Of a stretch of DNA of 64,000 nucleotides, positions 32,438-46,372 are shown piece by piece. Each line of letters begins with the position of its first letter. Within the stretch, counting starts at the first letter, position 1. The DNA lies in NCBI GenBank assembly GCA_950022295.1, contig OX465598.1, forward strand, positions 65,766,001-65,830,000. Direction: 5' to 3'. Origin of the DNA: Bromus sterilis. Lineage: Eukaryota > Streptophyta > Magnoliopsida > Poales > Poaceae. The position numbers were made by a program, and so were the translations under genes. The notes beneath the pieces are model-generated. The model saw nothing but the letters and a program-made list of their open reading frames with translations. It was not told where the DNA came from and searched no databases.

Positions 32438-35400
32438 GTGCAGGAAAGAAGTTCAAAGACCACAAGTAGTAAGCATAAGAGCAAAGTGAAGCACACAAGG
32501 CAATGAAGCATAAAAGAATATGCATGATCATCATAAGTTCATCCCTAGCAATATGGTGTCATTCTACCACCACGCAAAAGGGTGTCATCCTACCACCCAG
32601 CATGAGGGGTTAGTTAAATACCATCTCAGCAAGTTCGTCGTCATCGTGAGGGGTCGATACCACCTCACCAAAATACACATACCATCAGTTTGTAAGCCCT
32701 AACTACACAAAATTGTTGGGATACGGGGTAGAAAACAATAAATTTTCCTACCTATGATACCCGACCCAAGATCTATGCTATGGCAATGTAATGTAACGGA
32801 GGGAATCGGTGTTCATACCTTTGAAAACCGAAAGAGGGAAACGTTCTATAAACGTGGTTTGCGTAGACTCTGAACCTACGACCTCCCTGTCGTGTAGAAG
32901 ACCACCTGCGATGGAGACTCCCGGCGAGGAGATTACACACGTACGGTGCAACCGATGTTCCTTTTGGGCCCCGAACCAGGAGAGCAGCGAAAAGAAGAGG
33001 ATTCGGATCCTGACTCCGGTAGAGCGACGACGTGCTTTGGTGGAGAACTCCCAACCAGGTGCAAACTCCAAACAAGGGGAGTCCGCTCGAGGTAGGAGAA
33101 AGAAAGAGAAGAGCAAACTTTAAGTTGTATGGAAAAAGGGGGGTCTACCCCTCCTTATATAGGCCAAGGGGGTGTGATCCTCCTCCCCTCCCCCATGTGG
33201 GACTAAACTCCCAAGGGGGGGAGTGCACCAGCCATGGGGGGGGGGATGGGGCCCACCCTTGGTGCATGGCCCAAGGGGGAACCCCCTCCCTTCCCTAATG
33301 GGCCCCATATGGCCCATTTGCCTTTTCCATTTTATTAATTAATTTAAATATATTTTAATATTTAATTCTGTCAGTTAAATAATAAAAATATTATTAAATA
33401 TAATTAAACATTATTTTGAACCTTTCAAAATATCCAGAACATCTTCCGGCAATCCCCGAAACAATTCCGGTGCTCTCTCCTTTTTCACCGATGATCCTGA
33501 ATCTATCCTAATGCATCGATTACCCCTTAAGTGTGACACCCTACGGTCCGAAAAAAAACAGACATGATCAAGACACTCTCTTGATCAATGACTAATCAAT
33601 TGGACCTGGTTACAATCCTTGATAGCCCATGCGCTTCCATCGAATGAACTTCAATCGCTGTTGGTAACCGTTAACGATAAGACTTGATCCCTTTATCCTG
33701 TGGTACTTTGTTTGTCCGGAGTTTGATCGTCGGTATCCTTGTACCTAGTTCACACCTCGTTCTCAACAAACAAGTTTACTCGTATGTGCCTGTTACATCT
33801 CTTGTGACCCAGTCACTTGTGTGAAGCCCCCAAAATCAGACCGTGTACAGTAATCATACACGCAAGGTACACGGTCGAGATCAGGGACTCACGGTGAGAT
33901 ATCGCAACACAACTCTACAAATAAAATAATACAAGCTGTTTAATACAAGCCAGGGGCCACGAGGGCTCAAATACAACAGCTCGAGAGCACAAAGTTATCG
34001 AAAGCAATAGTATCTGAGTACAGACACAAGGATACAAGGTTTCCTTAAGAAGGCTCGCACAAAAACGACAACGATCGAAAAGGCGAGGCCTCCTGCCTGG
34101 GAACCTCCAAACTACTCCCGGTCAACGGGGAACTCGACGTCGTAGAAGGCATCGGGGATCTTCACGTTGTGGTGGTCGGCATCGGGGATCTCCAGCTCCT
34201 GGAGTCCAAGGCTCCAACGTCGACTGCAGCGGCCGATCAGGCAAAACGAAAAGGGGGAAATAAAGCAGGTGAGTATCTAGCATACCCGCGAGTCTTACGT
34301 CCGCTACTAAGCATTTATGCATTGTAACAAATGGAAAGGGGAGGCTATATATAGTGGACTGCAAGATAGAAATCAGAATAAGGGTAAGAAGCTAGGCCTA
34401 TCGAAGACTAGCATCTTCCGACGAGTCTTGCAGCATGAGGAGAGAATAGCCAACAGTTCATATAAAACATAAGTAACAATGCAGCAGAAGTTGCTGCAGC
34501 ATTGTATAATAGTAAGTTGTAATAATTATCAATGCCTCCGAGATCACCTCCTCGACATCCCAGCGAGGAAGAAAACCCGAAACCATACAGTTTAATAATA
34601 ATAGTTTGTAGTGGTAAGATCTAGCTTCAGCATAAAGCTTCCTGTTACCATGGACACGGCTATTCGAATAGATTAATCTTCCCTGCAGGGGTGCACTTGT
34701 GTTATACTACACGCACGGATCTCCAGGGTGGCGGGAACCTTGTTAGGGAACGCTCCACCGAGGCTATCCGATACTTTGTAGCCCATCTTTCAAACTCAAC
34801 AGAGAGGTCATCCGCCGGACTATATCCTATGTACGCGGGGCTTTGGACCCTAACCCCGACGTACTCCTGCACGGTGCGAGGCTGGCCGGTGAAGTTAAAT
34901 AAAATCCAAATAAGACACCACCGCGCGAGCAAATAAGACAACACCACTTCCCGGCGCAGGCCGTGGTACTGCTAACGTCTGAAGAGTCCTCGGACGACAC
35001 TACGAAGCAGAGGAGCCCATAACTCGTAATTCCCACGTGTAGGCAGCGCGTATAAGCCAAAAGGCTACTCAAGTCATCCGCCGAACCATTAGTCATTTTA
35101 TTAACTTGCGGGGCAACCGTTATCGTTGCCTCGACTTAACTGACCCGCGGACAACGACAACAGCCAGGACCACCAGTACATCGGTGCCTGCCCTGTTGTC
35201 CCACCAAGTCTCTGCGGTTACCAACAAGGTGAACCATCTCCTTACCTTGTCTCGCGTGTGCTCCTGGAGGAGCTCGACTTTCGTGGTTTGGTAACTCTCG
35301 CGTTCAACGATCAGGGGCCAAGCACACCGGTACACTGGTCGTACCCTCCCTGTCGTCCCGTCGCAATACCTCTCGCGGGCACCGTTGGGTTGCCCGACTT

Positions 35401-38055
35401 CTTACCTGAAGGACAACCGTTGCTTAGGTACCTAGAGCGGCTATACAGAGTCAGCAACGAGTGGAGTACAAGGATCACTCCTTGATAGCTCACACTTGAT
35501 GGTGGCTCGGCAGAGCCGATGTAGGGGAATGAGGCGGTGTCTGCATTGTACCGTACCTGTGCAGTTATAATATTTGTATCCGCGTTCACTCCCCTGAGTG
35601 ATCACGGCCCTTTATCTAATCCTAGTTGACTAACAAGGTGCATGGCTCAGTACTGAATATCATATATATATTTATAGGCAGCATAGGATAAGGAAGGCAC
35701 ATCAAGGGGCGACAATGGCAGGTTATGCAATTGAATAGGTAAGCAACATAGCAGCAGCAGTAACAATGCCTAGTGCAAGAAAAGTACGGAAAGATAGGTG
35801 ATATCTGGGGAAGAGAATGGCTCTGCTTGCCTGGAAGCTCGACGGTAGGGGTACGGTCGTCGACGACGTAGTCGTATTCAGCAGTGGTGTAGTCGATGGC
35901 AACAGCGGGGTCTACCGGAGATTAAGGGGGGGGGGGAGAAACAGTAAATACAAAGCAAGTAGATGCATGACATGACAGAAGCAATGCTAACGGTGTTCTA
36001 ACGCAGTGCAATGCATGTTGCTCGGAGCGGGAATTCATCCGGGGATGAACTACCGGCTTCGGGTGATTACCGGACAAATGATCCGGAGGGGAAGGTTCCA
36101 TGTCTGCAGTGTTAGAGACATCTGACAGACATGTGGATATTGTATCCGTGATCGTTGATTCATTCTGAACAACTTTCGTGTTCAGAATAAATTCATCTGG
36201 ATAGTTTATCGGTATCGGGCAAACATCGGACAGTCGGCCCGGAGGGGGACGGTTCGATGTTCGTTGTGTTAGAGGGGTGTGGTAGACATACAAATAGCGT
36301 ATTCGTATTCTTTATATTTTTTTGATCAATTTTCATGTATAAAGTTTTTCGATCTGAGATACGGTTTAAAAGATATTGAATTTTAAAGTTTAAATCATTT
36401 TAATACAATTTCTGGAACTCTTTTTAATTAATAAATCAACATTATCCACAACAGAGAGAGTTGACCATTCAACTGACATGCGGGTCCCACATGTCAGCCT
36501 CTGGTTATTTAAAGCAATTCATTTCTATTTTAAGTAATGCACTAGACCCACCTGTCAGCCACTGTATTTTCTATTTAATTATTAATTAATTAAACTGACA
36601 ACTGGGGCCCAAGTGTAAGTGTCTCAGGGTTTAATCAGCAGGTTTTAATTTAAACAAAAAGGCTCGGGCCCACATGTCATTTTCAGTGGGGGTTAACCCT
36701 AACGGTTTTTCTTTGCTTTAATCCTCAGCTTAATTAACAGGGGGGGTTTGGCCCACTGTCACAGACACATCAGTGCCTAATTAAGTCCCTGACAGGGGTG
36801 GCCCACCTGGCGGAGACTCGGGCCATCGCCGGCGAGGCAGAGCTCGCCGTAGCTTGGCCGTGCGACGCGTACGGGCGGTCATTTGGCGCGCGACTTGTTC
36901 CATTCGCGAGAGGAGATCAAGCCGCGCCGTTCTATACCATTATTGCGAGCTGGGAGGAACGGAGGTGAGCGCATGCTCAAGGACGGCGGCGAGCTACGTT
37001 CGGCTCCAATGGCGAACTGCAAAACGCGACGCATCCAAACGATCTGGAGGGTGGGTTCGAGCCTACGGTGCACGGGGAGTACGTTGATGCCAAAAGCGTG
37101 CGCTAGGGCGGCCTGGGAGCACGTAGGAGGCGCCAACGGCGACGGCCAGAACACTCAGAAGAGGGGAATCACACTGAGGCTTATCGGGAGGCTACGGGGA
37201 GTTGGGGACGGCGAGTATGCTCACCGTGATCACGACGGTGCAAACGGCTGGCTCGGAGACGGCGCGTAGGCGGTGGAATTCAGAGTCGATCCCGGCGGCT
37301 GGAGGTAGACGACGACAGCGATTCCAATCGCAGCAGTGGCTCCGAGCTCCTCCTCTTTTGCGTGGAGACGAAGACGACAGCTACAAGTCGACGGAAAATG
37401 GTCACGGGGGCTGGGAGTGAGTGTGGCCACGCGGGTACACGGTGTCGTGGCCATGGAGGCTCGGCTTGAGGTGAAAGACGACGGGGGAGAGAAGGATTGG
37501 ACTGGGATCTCGATCCACTTATTGCGGGAGGCTTCTTTATCACGGCGCCGAGTCCACGGGGCAGGGGGGCAGGTGAGAAGGGGGCCAGCCGGCAGTGGCC
37601 TCGCCGGCATGGGCGCGTGATACGTCCCAAACGTATGGATAATTTCTGCTTGCTCCATGCATGTTTTGTGTGAATTTTCCATGTTTTGCTTGAACTTTCA
37701 TACACTTTTGAACCTATTTGGACTAACCTATTAACTCAGTGCACCCAGTTGCCAGTTTCTGTTTTCTGCTGTTTTTGTATTTCAGGTTTTCCGGCCATTA
37801 AAAGTGCTCCAAAAATTCTGGGAAAAATATATAAAAAATCAGCGCAACAGAAGCTTCCAGAATCACCAAGAGAGGGAAGGGGGGCCACCACCAGGCAGCC
37901 AGGAGGGCAGGTGGCGCGGCCCCACCCTGGGCCGCGCCAGGGACCCTCCTGTCTGCCTCGTGGGTCCCCTCGATGCCCCCCTTCACCTATATTTACCCCT
38001 CGGGGTGGAAACCCCTAATATCGATCTCTTTCTCGCGAACTCCCCTCTGTACCGC

Positions 38056-39695
38056 TAATGTGCGAGGTAATGATAGTGATTTCTCGCCCTTCGTTGGTGA
38101 GCCCCAAGTGGAAGGCTTGATGTAGCACAACAGCAAATTTCCCTCGGTGAAGATACCAAGGTTTGTCTCCAGTAGGACTCCGGAGATGATAAGTAGGTGT
38201 CAGCGGCGCAACTGACGCGGACCTGTACACAAACACGATAACTTTGTTCCCAACGAAGTTCAGAGAGGTTGTCAATCTCTCCGGTCTTGTTGTTCACAAA
38301 GGATCAAACACAAGGGATAATGATAGTAATTGAAAGTAAAAGCAGAAAAGTAAATGAGCGTGTAAACAGTGATGAGGATATGGACCGGGATACGTGATGT
38401 TCGCTAGTGATGTCTCTCTCCCAAAAGACGATAAAATTGCTATGCGAGGTAAACAAATTACAGAAAGGCAATTGACAGGATTATGAACGCACCGCAATGC
38501 TAACTATGCTACAAAAGAAAGGACGAGGCTCAAAAGCATGGAAAGTACGCCAAAATAAGTAGACAGAAATCCAACTGCATCTACTACTAATCATCCACCT
38601 TGAGATATCTATCCAGAACATCTCGCTGGTATTAAGTTGCGAGCCCCACCCAAAGTGTAAACCCAAACAACAGACAACTGCATTAAAAAGAACTTTGCGT
38701 AAAGTAAAAAATCCTTGTAACCGCGGTTACAAGCACCGTTGTTTTCCCCCTTGTGGCAACATCACATCCCCTAGACTCATGTTTCTGTCACTCAAGCGTG
38801 TCATCGGGGGGCATGAACCCACAATGGAGCAAAACGTTCCCTCTTGGAGTCACTACCTACTACTTGGCCAAAGCAATAAACAGCAACAGAGAACATGCAA
38901 GAATTACTTAGGAACAAAAATATAAGATATAAAAACCAAATATATTACTCAATCACAATCTGAACATAATCTCATAATCCATTAGATCCTATCAAACTCA
39001 ACATAGCAATAGCAGAAAATATTACAAAAGTGCCTCGATCATGTAGGGCAGCTCACGAGGTCTAAACCGTGAAGATCAAAGAGGGGAGGAGAACATCACA
39101 TAGCTACTGATCACGGACCCATGGTCCAAGGAAAACTAAACACGAGACATCCGGGGAGCATCCATGGTGGAGAGGAGACTCCCGGAGGTCAATCCTCCCT
39201 CCGGCAGGGTGCCCGGAAGAGGTCTTCTGGTGCTCCCGATCTCGGAAGCGCGGCGGCGGCGGAATAGAGGCGAGTTTGCAAAATAGGGTTCTGTCCTCGG
39301 AGTTTCCCCGTGACGGAGAATAAATAGGAGAAGGGGGGCAGCCAGAGGTGGACCAGGGGCCCCAGGCGCCCCCCTGGCGCGGCCAGTGGTGGGGCCGTGC
39401 CGGGTGGCTGTCTGGGCCCCCCTGGCTCCCCTCGGGCCCCTCCCGGGCTCTTCTCGAAGCTTCCTGTACGCTGATTTTTCCTGTATTTTTCCCAGAATTT
39501 TTCTGGCACTTTTTATATGGGGGAAAACTGAAATAGAAAAACAACAGAAAACAGGAACTGGCACTGGGGTGCACTGAGTTAATAGGTTAGTCCAAATATG
39601 ATCAAAAGTGTATGAAAGTGTATCTAGATCATAGCAATATCACACAAAACATGCATGGAGCAAGCAGAAATTATAGATATGTTTTGGACGTATCA
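38056..39695 (-). repeat. 3' LTR of B
   Basis: From TAATGTGCGAGG to GGACGTATCA on the + strand; lies beside the polypurine tract. Frames inside (38695-39577) are LTR noise seen in all copies. Confidence 0.9.
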
Positions 39696-39713
39696 ACATC
39701 CCCAAGCTTAATT
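39696..39713 (-). other. Polypurine tract of B
   Basis: The reverse complement contains AAGCTTGGGGATGT directly before the LTR, as in A, E and F1. Confidence 0.8.
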
Positions 39714-42469
39714 CCTTCTCGTCCTTGAGTAGGTAAATGATAACAGCATAATTTCTGTGGTGACATGCTAGCAACCATAAAATAACTTTGAAAAGTAAAG
39801 CAATCAAGGTTAGAGAGTCAATTCAAGTCATAACATGCAAGAGTCTATATTGGCATTGAAACAAGTAACAAAAGAACATTAGGTGCAAGATCTCTCGCTG
39901 TCCGTGACTCGAATGTCTCCAAATGGTGTTTGCGTGCAAGAAGGGGATAGGGAATACGAGAAAAAAGTATTTTTGTGTTGAGAACTCAATCTACTAAAGT
40001 TTCACACTTGGTCTTCTTTGGAATCGTATCTTGACTCGTCCCCAGACCACTAGCCAGGTACAAGTCAATTTGATCCACTCCTTTTCGATATTTTGAGCAC
40101 TCATGCAATGGATGAGTGTAAGCACGAGAGTTGACACTTAGGATGGCAAAGAGAGAAATATGGTGGAGGAGGAAGACAAAAAGGATGAGAAAGGCTCACA
40201 TCAATGAGGACAATCATAGGCAAGAGATGCCAAATGATAGATATGATGTGAGGAGTAGGGATTGCCATGCAACGGATGCACATATGAGCCAGGAAGCTCT
40301 CCAAAGGAACTAGTGGGTTGCATGTAACTTGCTCGCTCATGAAGACCTAGAGCTCGTTTGAGGAGGCTCATCCTTGGAATATGCAAGCCAAGTTCTAAAG
40401 TGTGAAGGTCCCCACATAGCTATATGCATAATGATCATCTCTATGGAGTACAAGGATATAGAGGGAGTACTAGTGTGGATCTCTCAAAAGGATAGTAGTG
40501 TTGCCCCTTTCTCTCTTTTTATTTCTTTTTCTCTTTTTTCTCCTTTTTTGTATTTTTTTGTGGCCTCAATGGCTCTTTCTATTTAACTCTCATTTGTCCT
40601 CTTTGGGATCTTTTATTGTGTCCACTTTGGGATCTTTTCCTCACTTAAGGGCAACACTTTATTTTACAAGAAGATAAAGGAGATCTTTCACACTTTACAA
40701 GGTATTGAAAATCATAAAGAAGATGTAACTATCATGATGTATGCAATGTATGTCGATGCCAGTGTAGCAGGAACATGTATGACATGAAGATCAAGTCATG
40801 AAGAGGTGGATGTTGCATGGAAATATAACTCGGAAAGGCTATGGAAATGCCTTGATAGGTAGGTATGGTGGCTGTTTTGAGGAAAGATATAAGGAGGTTT
40901 ATGATGACAGAACGTATCATGCCAATGGTTTGGATGTACCGGCAAAGGTGGACACCAACTCTCGGAGTGAGAAGAAGGCAATGCACGGCACAGAAGAGGC
41001 TAGCAAAATATGGGAAGGTGGAAGTGTCAACTCTCAATACTTACATTAGTCTGAAGAACTCATGCACTTATTATCGGTAACTCTCAATCTAATAAGGAGG
41101 TTCACAAAGAGACAAGTACCCCGAGGAAGAGTGTATGGGGGTTTGGTTATCCTTGCGCATCCTCGACTCATGGTACGTGAGTGTTCTCTGATATTCGACT
41201 CCTCAGAAGAGTAGTGATCCATCTAGTAGCTAGAGTTCTCAATTAGTTTTGTAGGTTTTGAAAATAAACACGGATTGCCCAAAATACGACACCTATCACT
41301 AATAGCCAAGAGCTCTTGACACCAAAAGTTCAAACATTACTCACATCAATACTTCAAAACTATTGCAAGCTACTACTAAAATTAAATAGCAACCTCAATT
41401 ACCTACTTTCAAGACAAGGCACAACTCAGTGCAACAACCAACTCTCTCTAACAAGATAAACATGAAAACTAAAAAGAGTTCCAGAAACAAACTAAACAAA
41501 AGCCAAGGCTCTTGCTAAAGACAAACTAAGACTAAAACTAACCATGGCAGTAGCTATGAAAAGATAAAGAACATACAACAGCAAAAAGATAGGCAGGAAA
41601 AATCCTATGATGTGTTCTAAATTTTGAAAGTGGAGCGTGTTTCTCTCCCACACAAAGTAAGACGGGATCTAACTTTTTATGAACAGCAAGCAAAGCTAAA
41701 TGAAACTAAAAACAAAACCTAAGAGCGATACGCTCCAAGCATAGCACATAACGCATGAAGTGATAAAAATATAGTGAGACGAAGGACAAACTGATGATTG
41801 TTGATGGAAAAGTGGATGCACGTGGGCATCCCCAAGCTTGGACGCTTGATTCTCCTTGAATATTTATTGGGGATGCATGGGGGCATCCCCAAGCTTGAGC
41901 GCTTGACACTCCTGGATCTTCTTTCATCATCTCCCATCGCACACTTGAAAACTCCCTTCATACATAACTCATCATAAGCTGATTAGAGAGGTTAGTACCC
42001 CTAATAAATAATTTTTCCCACTGGATATAAAGATAATCTTGAAGATCTACTGTTTCTCAAGAGTGCCAAAAAGTTTTTGCAAATACAAAGCAAGCTTAAG
42101 GTTTGCAAAAGTTAGGAGAGACAAAACGTGGCAGAATCTGTGAAAAACAGAACAGCAGATAGTAAAGAATTATTTAGGGGCACTTATGCAACTCAAATCA
42201 AAAAACTCAGAACATACGGAAGTTTCGTAATTGTATAGATCATACTGTGTAAAAATTTCAGCTCAAAAATATGAACTGGGATTTTTCTGGAATTTTTCTG
42301 GTCACGAGGACAGAATCTGTTTTCTGGACAGCATGTCACAACTTTTACTTCCCTTGCCGTAAGAGGCTATAACTTGGCACAAAGCTGAAAAATAAAGATA
42401 CAATGATGTTGCTACAATAGTAAAAATTATCAAGACACAACAAAAGCAAAAAAGAAAAACCTAAATTCG
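39714..42469 (-). other. Long 3' non-coding interior of B
   Basis: Counterpart of 12680-15554 in A. No gene is supported. It includes the polypurine-core hairpins at about 41813-41897. Confidence 0.8.
41813..41897 (-). repeat. Two hairpins repeating the polypurine-tract core (B)
   Basis: CATCCCCAAGCTT occurs at 41827-41839 and 41884-41896 on the + strand. Each follows a short inverted arm (GGATGC.../GCATCC), as in A. Confidence 0.75.
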
Positions 42470-42495
42470 TTGCGGGCTGCCTCCCGAAAGCGCTT
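42470..42495 (-). other. Conserved block after the coding frame (B)
   Basis: Same AAGCGCTTTCGGGAGGCAGC block as in A and E, about 40 bp after the gag-protease stop. Confidence 0.75.
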
Positions 42496-42534
42496 CTTTA
42501 AAGCCATTAGCTAGGCTTTATGCAAAAAGAAGAA

Positions 42535-44570
42535 TCAAGTTTTATCAAGAGAAAGAGAATAACTAGCCCGAGTAACGGAATCAAAAGGTAACTTGATTTT
42601 CTTTCTAGGGAAGTGTTCCATCCCATTTTTGAATGGGAATTGGAATTTTATATTCCCCTCTTTCATGTCAATAACTGCACCAACGGCGCGAAGAAAAGGA
42701 CGTCCCAAAATAATTGGACACAAAGGTTCACACTCTATATCCATAACAATAAAATCAACGGGAACATAGTTGTCATTGACAATGATAAGAACATCGTCGA
42801 TCTTCCCCAAAGGTTTCTTTACGGAATAATCAACAAGACGAACACCAAAAGAACAAGGCTCAAAGGGTTTCAATTCAAACATATCAAATATTCTTTTGGG
42901 CATAACGGAGGTACTAGCTCCAACATCACATAAAGCATAGCAAGAGAAGTTATTTAATTTAATTTTGATCATAGGATCCCAACCATCATCTAGCTTCCTA
43001 GGTATGGAGGCTTCTACTCTAAGCTTCTCCTCCCTAGCTTTGATGAGAGCATTTGTGATATGCTCCGTGAAGGCAAGATTAAGTGTGCTAGTGTGGGGGT
43101 CTCTAGACATTTTGTGTAACAAGCTAATAACTTCTGAGAGGGTGCAACTATCAAAATCAATATCACTACTATCAAAGGTGGTAGTAGTGTCATCTAGGCT
43201 CACTTGTTTGAAACCCTCTATGTTCATAGGAGTTTCTTCATCTACGGTTGAGGTATTAGCATCACCATTAATAGGTCCAACGGGACTAGGAGTGCATTGG
43301 GTGCTAATAGTTTGAGTGTCCTCAACAATTTGGATAGTGGCAACTGTGTGGTGTGTAGGAAGGCTCTTAATTCTATCCTCTTCCTCTTTTTCTCTAGCCC
43401 ATCTTTCTTTAAGTTTAGCCATCGTCCTAATATTTTCATTAATTTGTAATTGGATAGCATTAATAGGAGTGGCCTTATTCTCCTCAAGGGGGAGGTTCTA
43501 ATTTTAAGCATCTCAATATCAAGGGCTAAGCTTTCTACTTTCAAAGAGAGATTATCTATTTTAGCTAATTTCTCTTCTACATTTTTGTTGAAGGCCTTTT
43601 GGGTAGTGATAAAGTCTCTAAGAATGCTTTCCAATTCAGAAGAGGGGTTCTTGTTGCTAGGGTAGGTGTTGTTGTTCCCATAGTTGGATGGAAACGGTCT
43701 AGGATTGCTAGCAAAATTTCCCCTATAAGCATTGTTGTTGAAGTTGTTTCTAGCAATAAAGTTCACATCTACTTGTTCTTGAGCAACCAAAGAATTTAAA
43801 GGGACATCATGAGGATCAATAGAGGGTTGCTTGGTAAGTAGAGACAAAATTAAGTCAACTTTTTCATTGAGGGAGGTAATTTCCTCGACAGAGTTTACCT
43901 TCCTACCTGTTGGAGCGCGTTCTGTGTGCCATTGGGAATAATTGGTCATCATTTCATCGAGAAGCTTCGTGGCAGCACCAAGTGTAGTTGACATAAAGGT
44001 TCCTCCCGCGGCCGAATCTAACAGGTTCCGCGAGGTAAAGTTCAAGCCTGCATAAAAAGTCTGGATAACCATCCAGGTAGTCAAACCATGTGTAGGGCAT
44101 TTCTTAACAAGAGATTTCATTCGTTCCCAAGCTTGGGCAACGTGTTCATTATCCAATTGCTTAAAATTCATAATATTACTCCTCAATTGGATAATCTTAG
44201 CAGGAGGGTAGTACTTCCCTATAAAAGCATCTTTGCACTTATCCCAAGAATCTATGCTATTCCTAGGCAAAGATTGAAACCAGATTTTAGCATCTCCCCT
44301 TAAAGAAAAAGGAAAGAGCTTGAGCTTAACAACATCACCTTCTACTTCTTTATACTTTTGCATATCACATAATTCAACAAAATTATTCAAGTGTAAAGCA
44401 GCATCATCTCCAGCACCAGCGAATTGATCTCTCATAACAAGGTTTAGCAAAGCAGGTTTAATTTGATAAGAGGTAGCTGAAGTGGCAGGTGTGGCAATGG
44501 GAGTGCAGATAAAGTCTTGGTTGTTGTGACTAGTGAAGTCACACAACTTGGTGTTTTAAGTGGAACCCAT
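42535..44570 (-). pseudogene. gag: gag-protease polyprotein of B (nonsense and frameshift)
   Basis: The family start codon is at 44570-44568, but codon 5 is TAA (44558-44556) where A has AAG. The gag part is otherwise open: AKIWFQSLPRNSIDSWDKCKDAF, then QAWERMKSLVKKCPTHGL. One base is missing near 43487 compared with A, shifting the charged middle region. The protease part is open to the stop at 42537-42535 and carries CDVGAS and IILGRPFLRAVGAVID. About 679 codons if counted through. As in A, nothing resembling reverse transcriptase or integrase follows. Confidence 0.85.
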
Positions 44571-44705
44571 AGTAGCAGCAAGTGTGACAGATTTTTTTGT
44601 AATTTTTGATAAAAGACACAAAGATAAAAACTGAAAGGTAAATTAACAAGACTAAAAAACAAAGGTAACGGGTAGTGTGCAACTCCCCTATCTTAGCACT
44701 CGGAG

Positions 44706-44723
44706 TCCCCGGCAACGGCGCCA
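44706..44723 (-). other. Primer binding site of B (tRNA-Asp type)
   Basis: The reverse complement is TGGCGCCGTTGCCGGGGA, an exact match to the expected complement of the tRNA-Asp 3' end including CCA. Confidence 0.85.
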
Positions 44724-44734
44724 GAAATTTGGCT

Positions 44735-46372
44735 TGATGTGCGAGGTAATGATAGTGATTTCTCGCCCTTCGTTGGTGAGCCCCAAGTGGAAGGCGTGAT
44801 GTAGCACAGCAGCAAATTTCCCTCGGTGAAGATACCAAGGTTTGTCTCCAGTAGGACTCCGGAGATGATAAGTAGGTGTCAGTGGCGCAACTGACGCGGA
44901 CCTGCACACAGACACGATAACTTTGTTCCCAACGAAGTTCAGAGAGGTTGTAAATCTCTCCGGTCTTGTTGTTCACAAAGGATCAAACACAAGGGATAAT
45001 GATAGTAATTGAAAGTAAAAGCAGAAAAGTAAATGAGCGTGTAAACAGTAATGTGGATATGGACCGGGATACGTGATGTTCCCTAGTGATGTCTCTCTCC
45101 CAAAAGACGATAAAATTGCTATGCGAGGTAAACAAATTACAGAAAGGCAATTGACAGGATTATGAACGCACCGCAATGCTAACTATGCTACAAAAGAAAA
45201 GACGAGGCTCAAAAGCATGGGCAGTACGCCAAAATAAGTAGACCGAAATCCAACTGCATCTACTACTAATCATCCACCTTGAGATATCTATCCATAACAT
45301 CTCGCTAGTATTAAGTTGCGAGCCCCACCCAAAGTGTAAACCCAAAGCAACAGACAACTGCATTAAAAAGAACTTTGTGTAAAGTAAACAATCCTTGTAA
45401 CCGCGGTTACAAGCACCGTTGTTTTCCCCCTTGTGGCAACAGCACATCCCCTAGACTCATGTTTCTGTCACTCAAGCGTGTCATCGGGGGGCATGAACCC
45501 ACAATCGAGCAAAATGTTCCCTCTTGGAGGCACTACCTACTACTTGGCCAAAGCAATAAACAGCAACAGAGAACATGCAACAATTACTTAGGAACAAAAA
45601 TAGAGATAAAAACCAAATATATTACTCAATCACAATCGGAACATAATCTCATAATCCATCAGATCCTATCAAACTCAACATAGCAATAGCAGAAAATATT
45701 ACAAAAGTGCCTCGATCATGTAGGGCAGCTCACGAGGTCTAAACCATGAAGATCAAAGAGGGGAGGAGAACATCACATAGCTACTGATCACGGACCCATG
45801 GTCCAAGGAAAACTACTCACGAGACATCCGGGGAGCATCCATGGTGGAGAGGAGACTCCCGGAGGTCAATCCTCCCTCCGGCAGGGTGCCGGGAAGAGGT
45901 CTTCTGGTGCTCCCGATCTCGGAAGCGCGGCGGCGGCGGAACAGAGGCGAGTTTGTGAAATAGGGTTCTGTCCTCAGAGTTTCCCCGTGACGGAGAATAA
46001 ATAGGAGAAGGGGGGCAGCCAGAGGTGGACCAGGGGCCCCAGGCGCCCCCCTGGCGCGGCCAGGGGTGGGGCCGCGCCGGGTGGCCGCCTGTGCCCCCCT
46101 GGCTCCCCTCTGGCCCCTCCCGGGCTCTTCTCGAAGCTTCCTGTACGCTGATTTTTTCTGTATTTTTCCCGGAATTTTTCTGGCACTTTTTATATGGGGG
46201 AAAACTGAAATAGAAAAACAGCAGAAAACAGGAACTGGCACTGGGGGTGCACTGAGTTAATAGGTTATTCCAAATATGATCAAAAGTGTATGAAAGTGTA
46301 TCTAGATCATAGCAATATCACACAAAACATGCATGGAGCAAGCAAAAATTATAGATACGTTTTGGACGTATC
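44735..46372 (-). repeat. 5' LTR of B (all but its last base)
   Basis: Runs from TGATGTGCGAGG at 44735 to GTATC at 46372. The final A of the LTR is at 55670, beyond the Copia element D and its second gtatc copy. Confidence 0.9.

Noticed and set aside
36854..37620. Several overlapping 70-150 codon frames on both strands
   Set aside because: They lie within solo LTR G, whose ends and target duplication are clear, and they show no domain.
38056..46372. First reading of B as having its LTR end missing, and of 55665-55670 as stray sequence
   Set aside because: The gtatc and accgc duplications show that the last LTR base lies after D, so B is complete.
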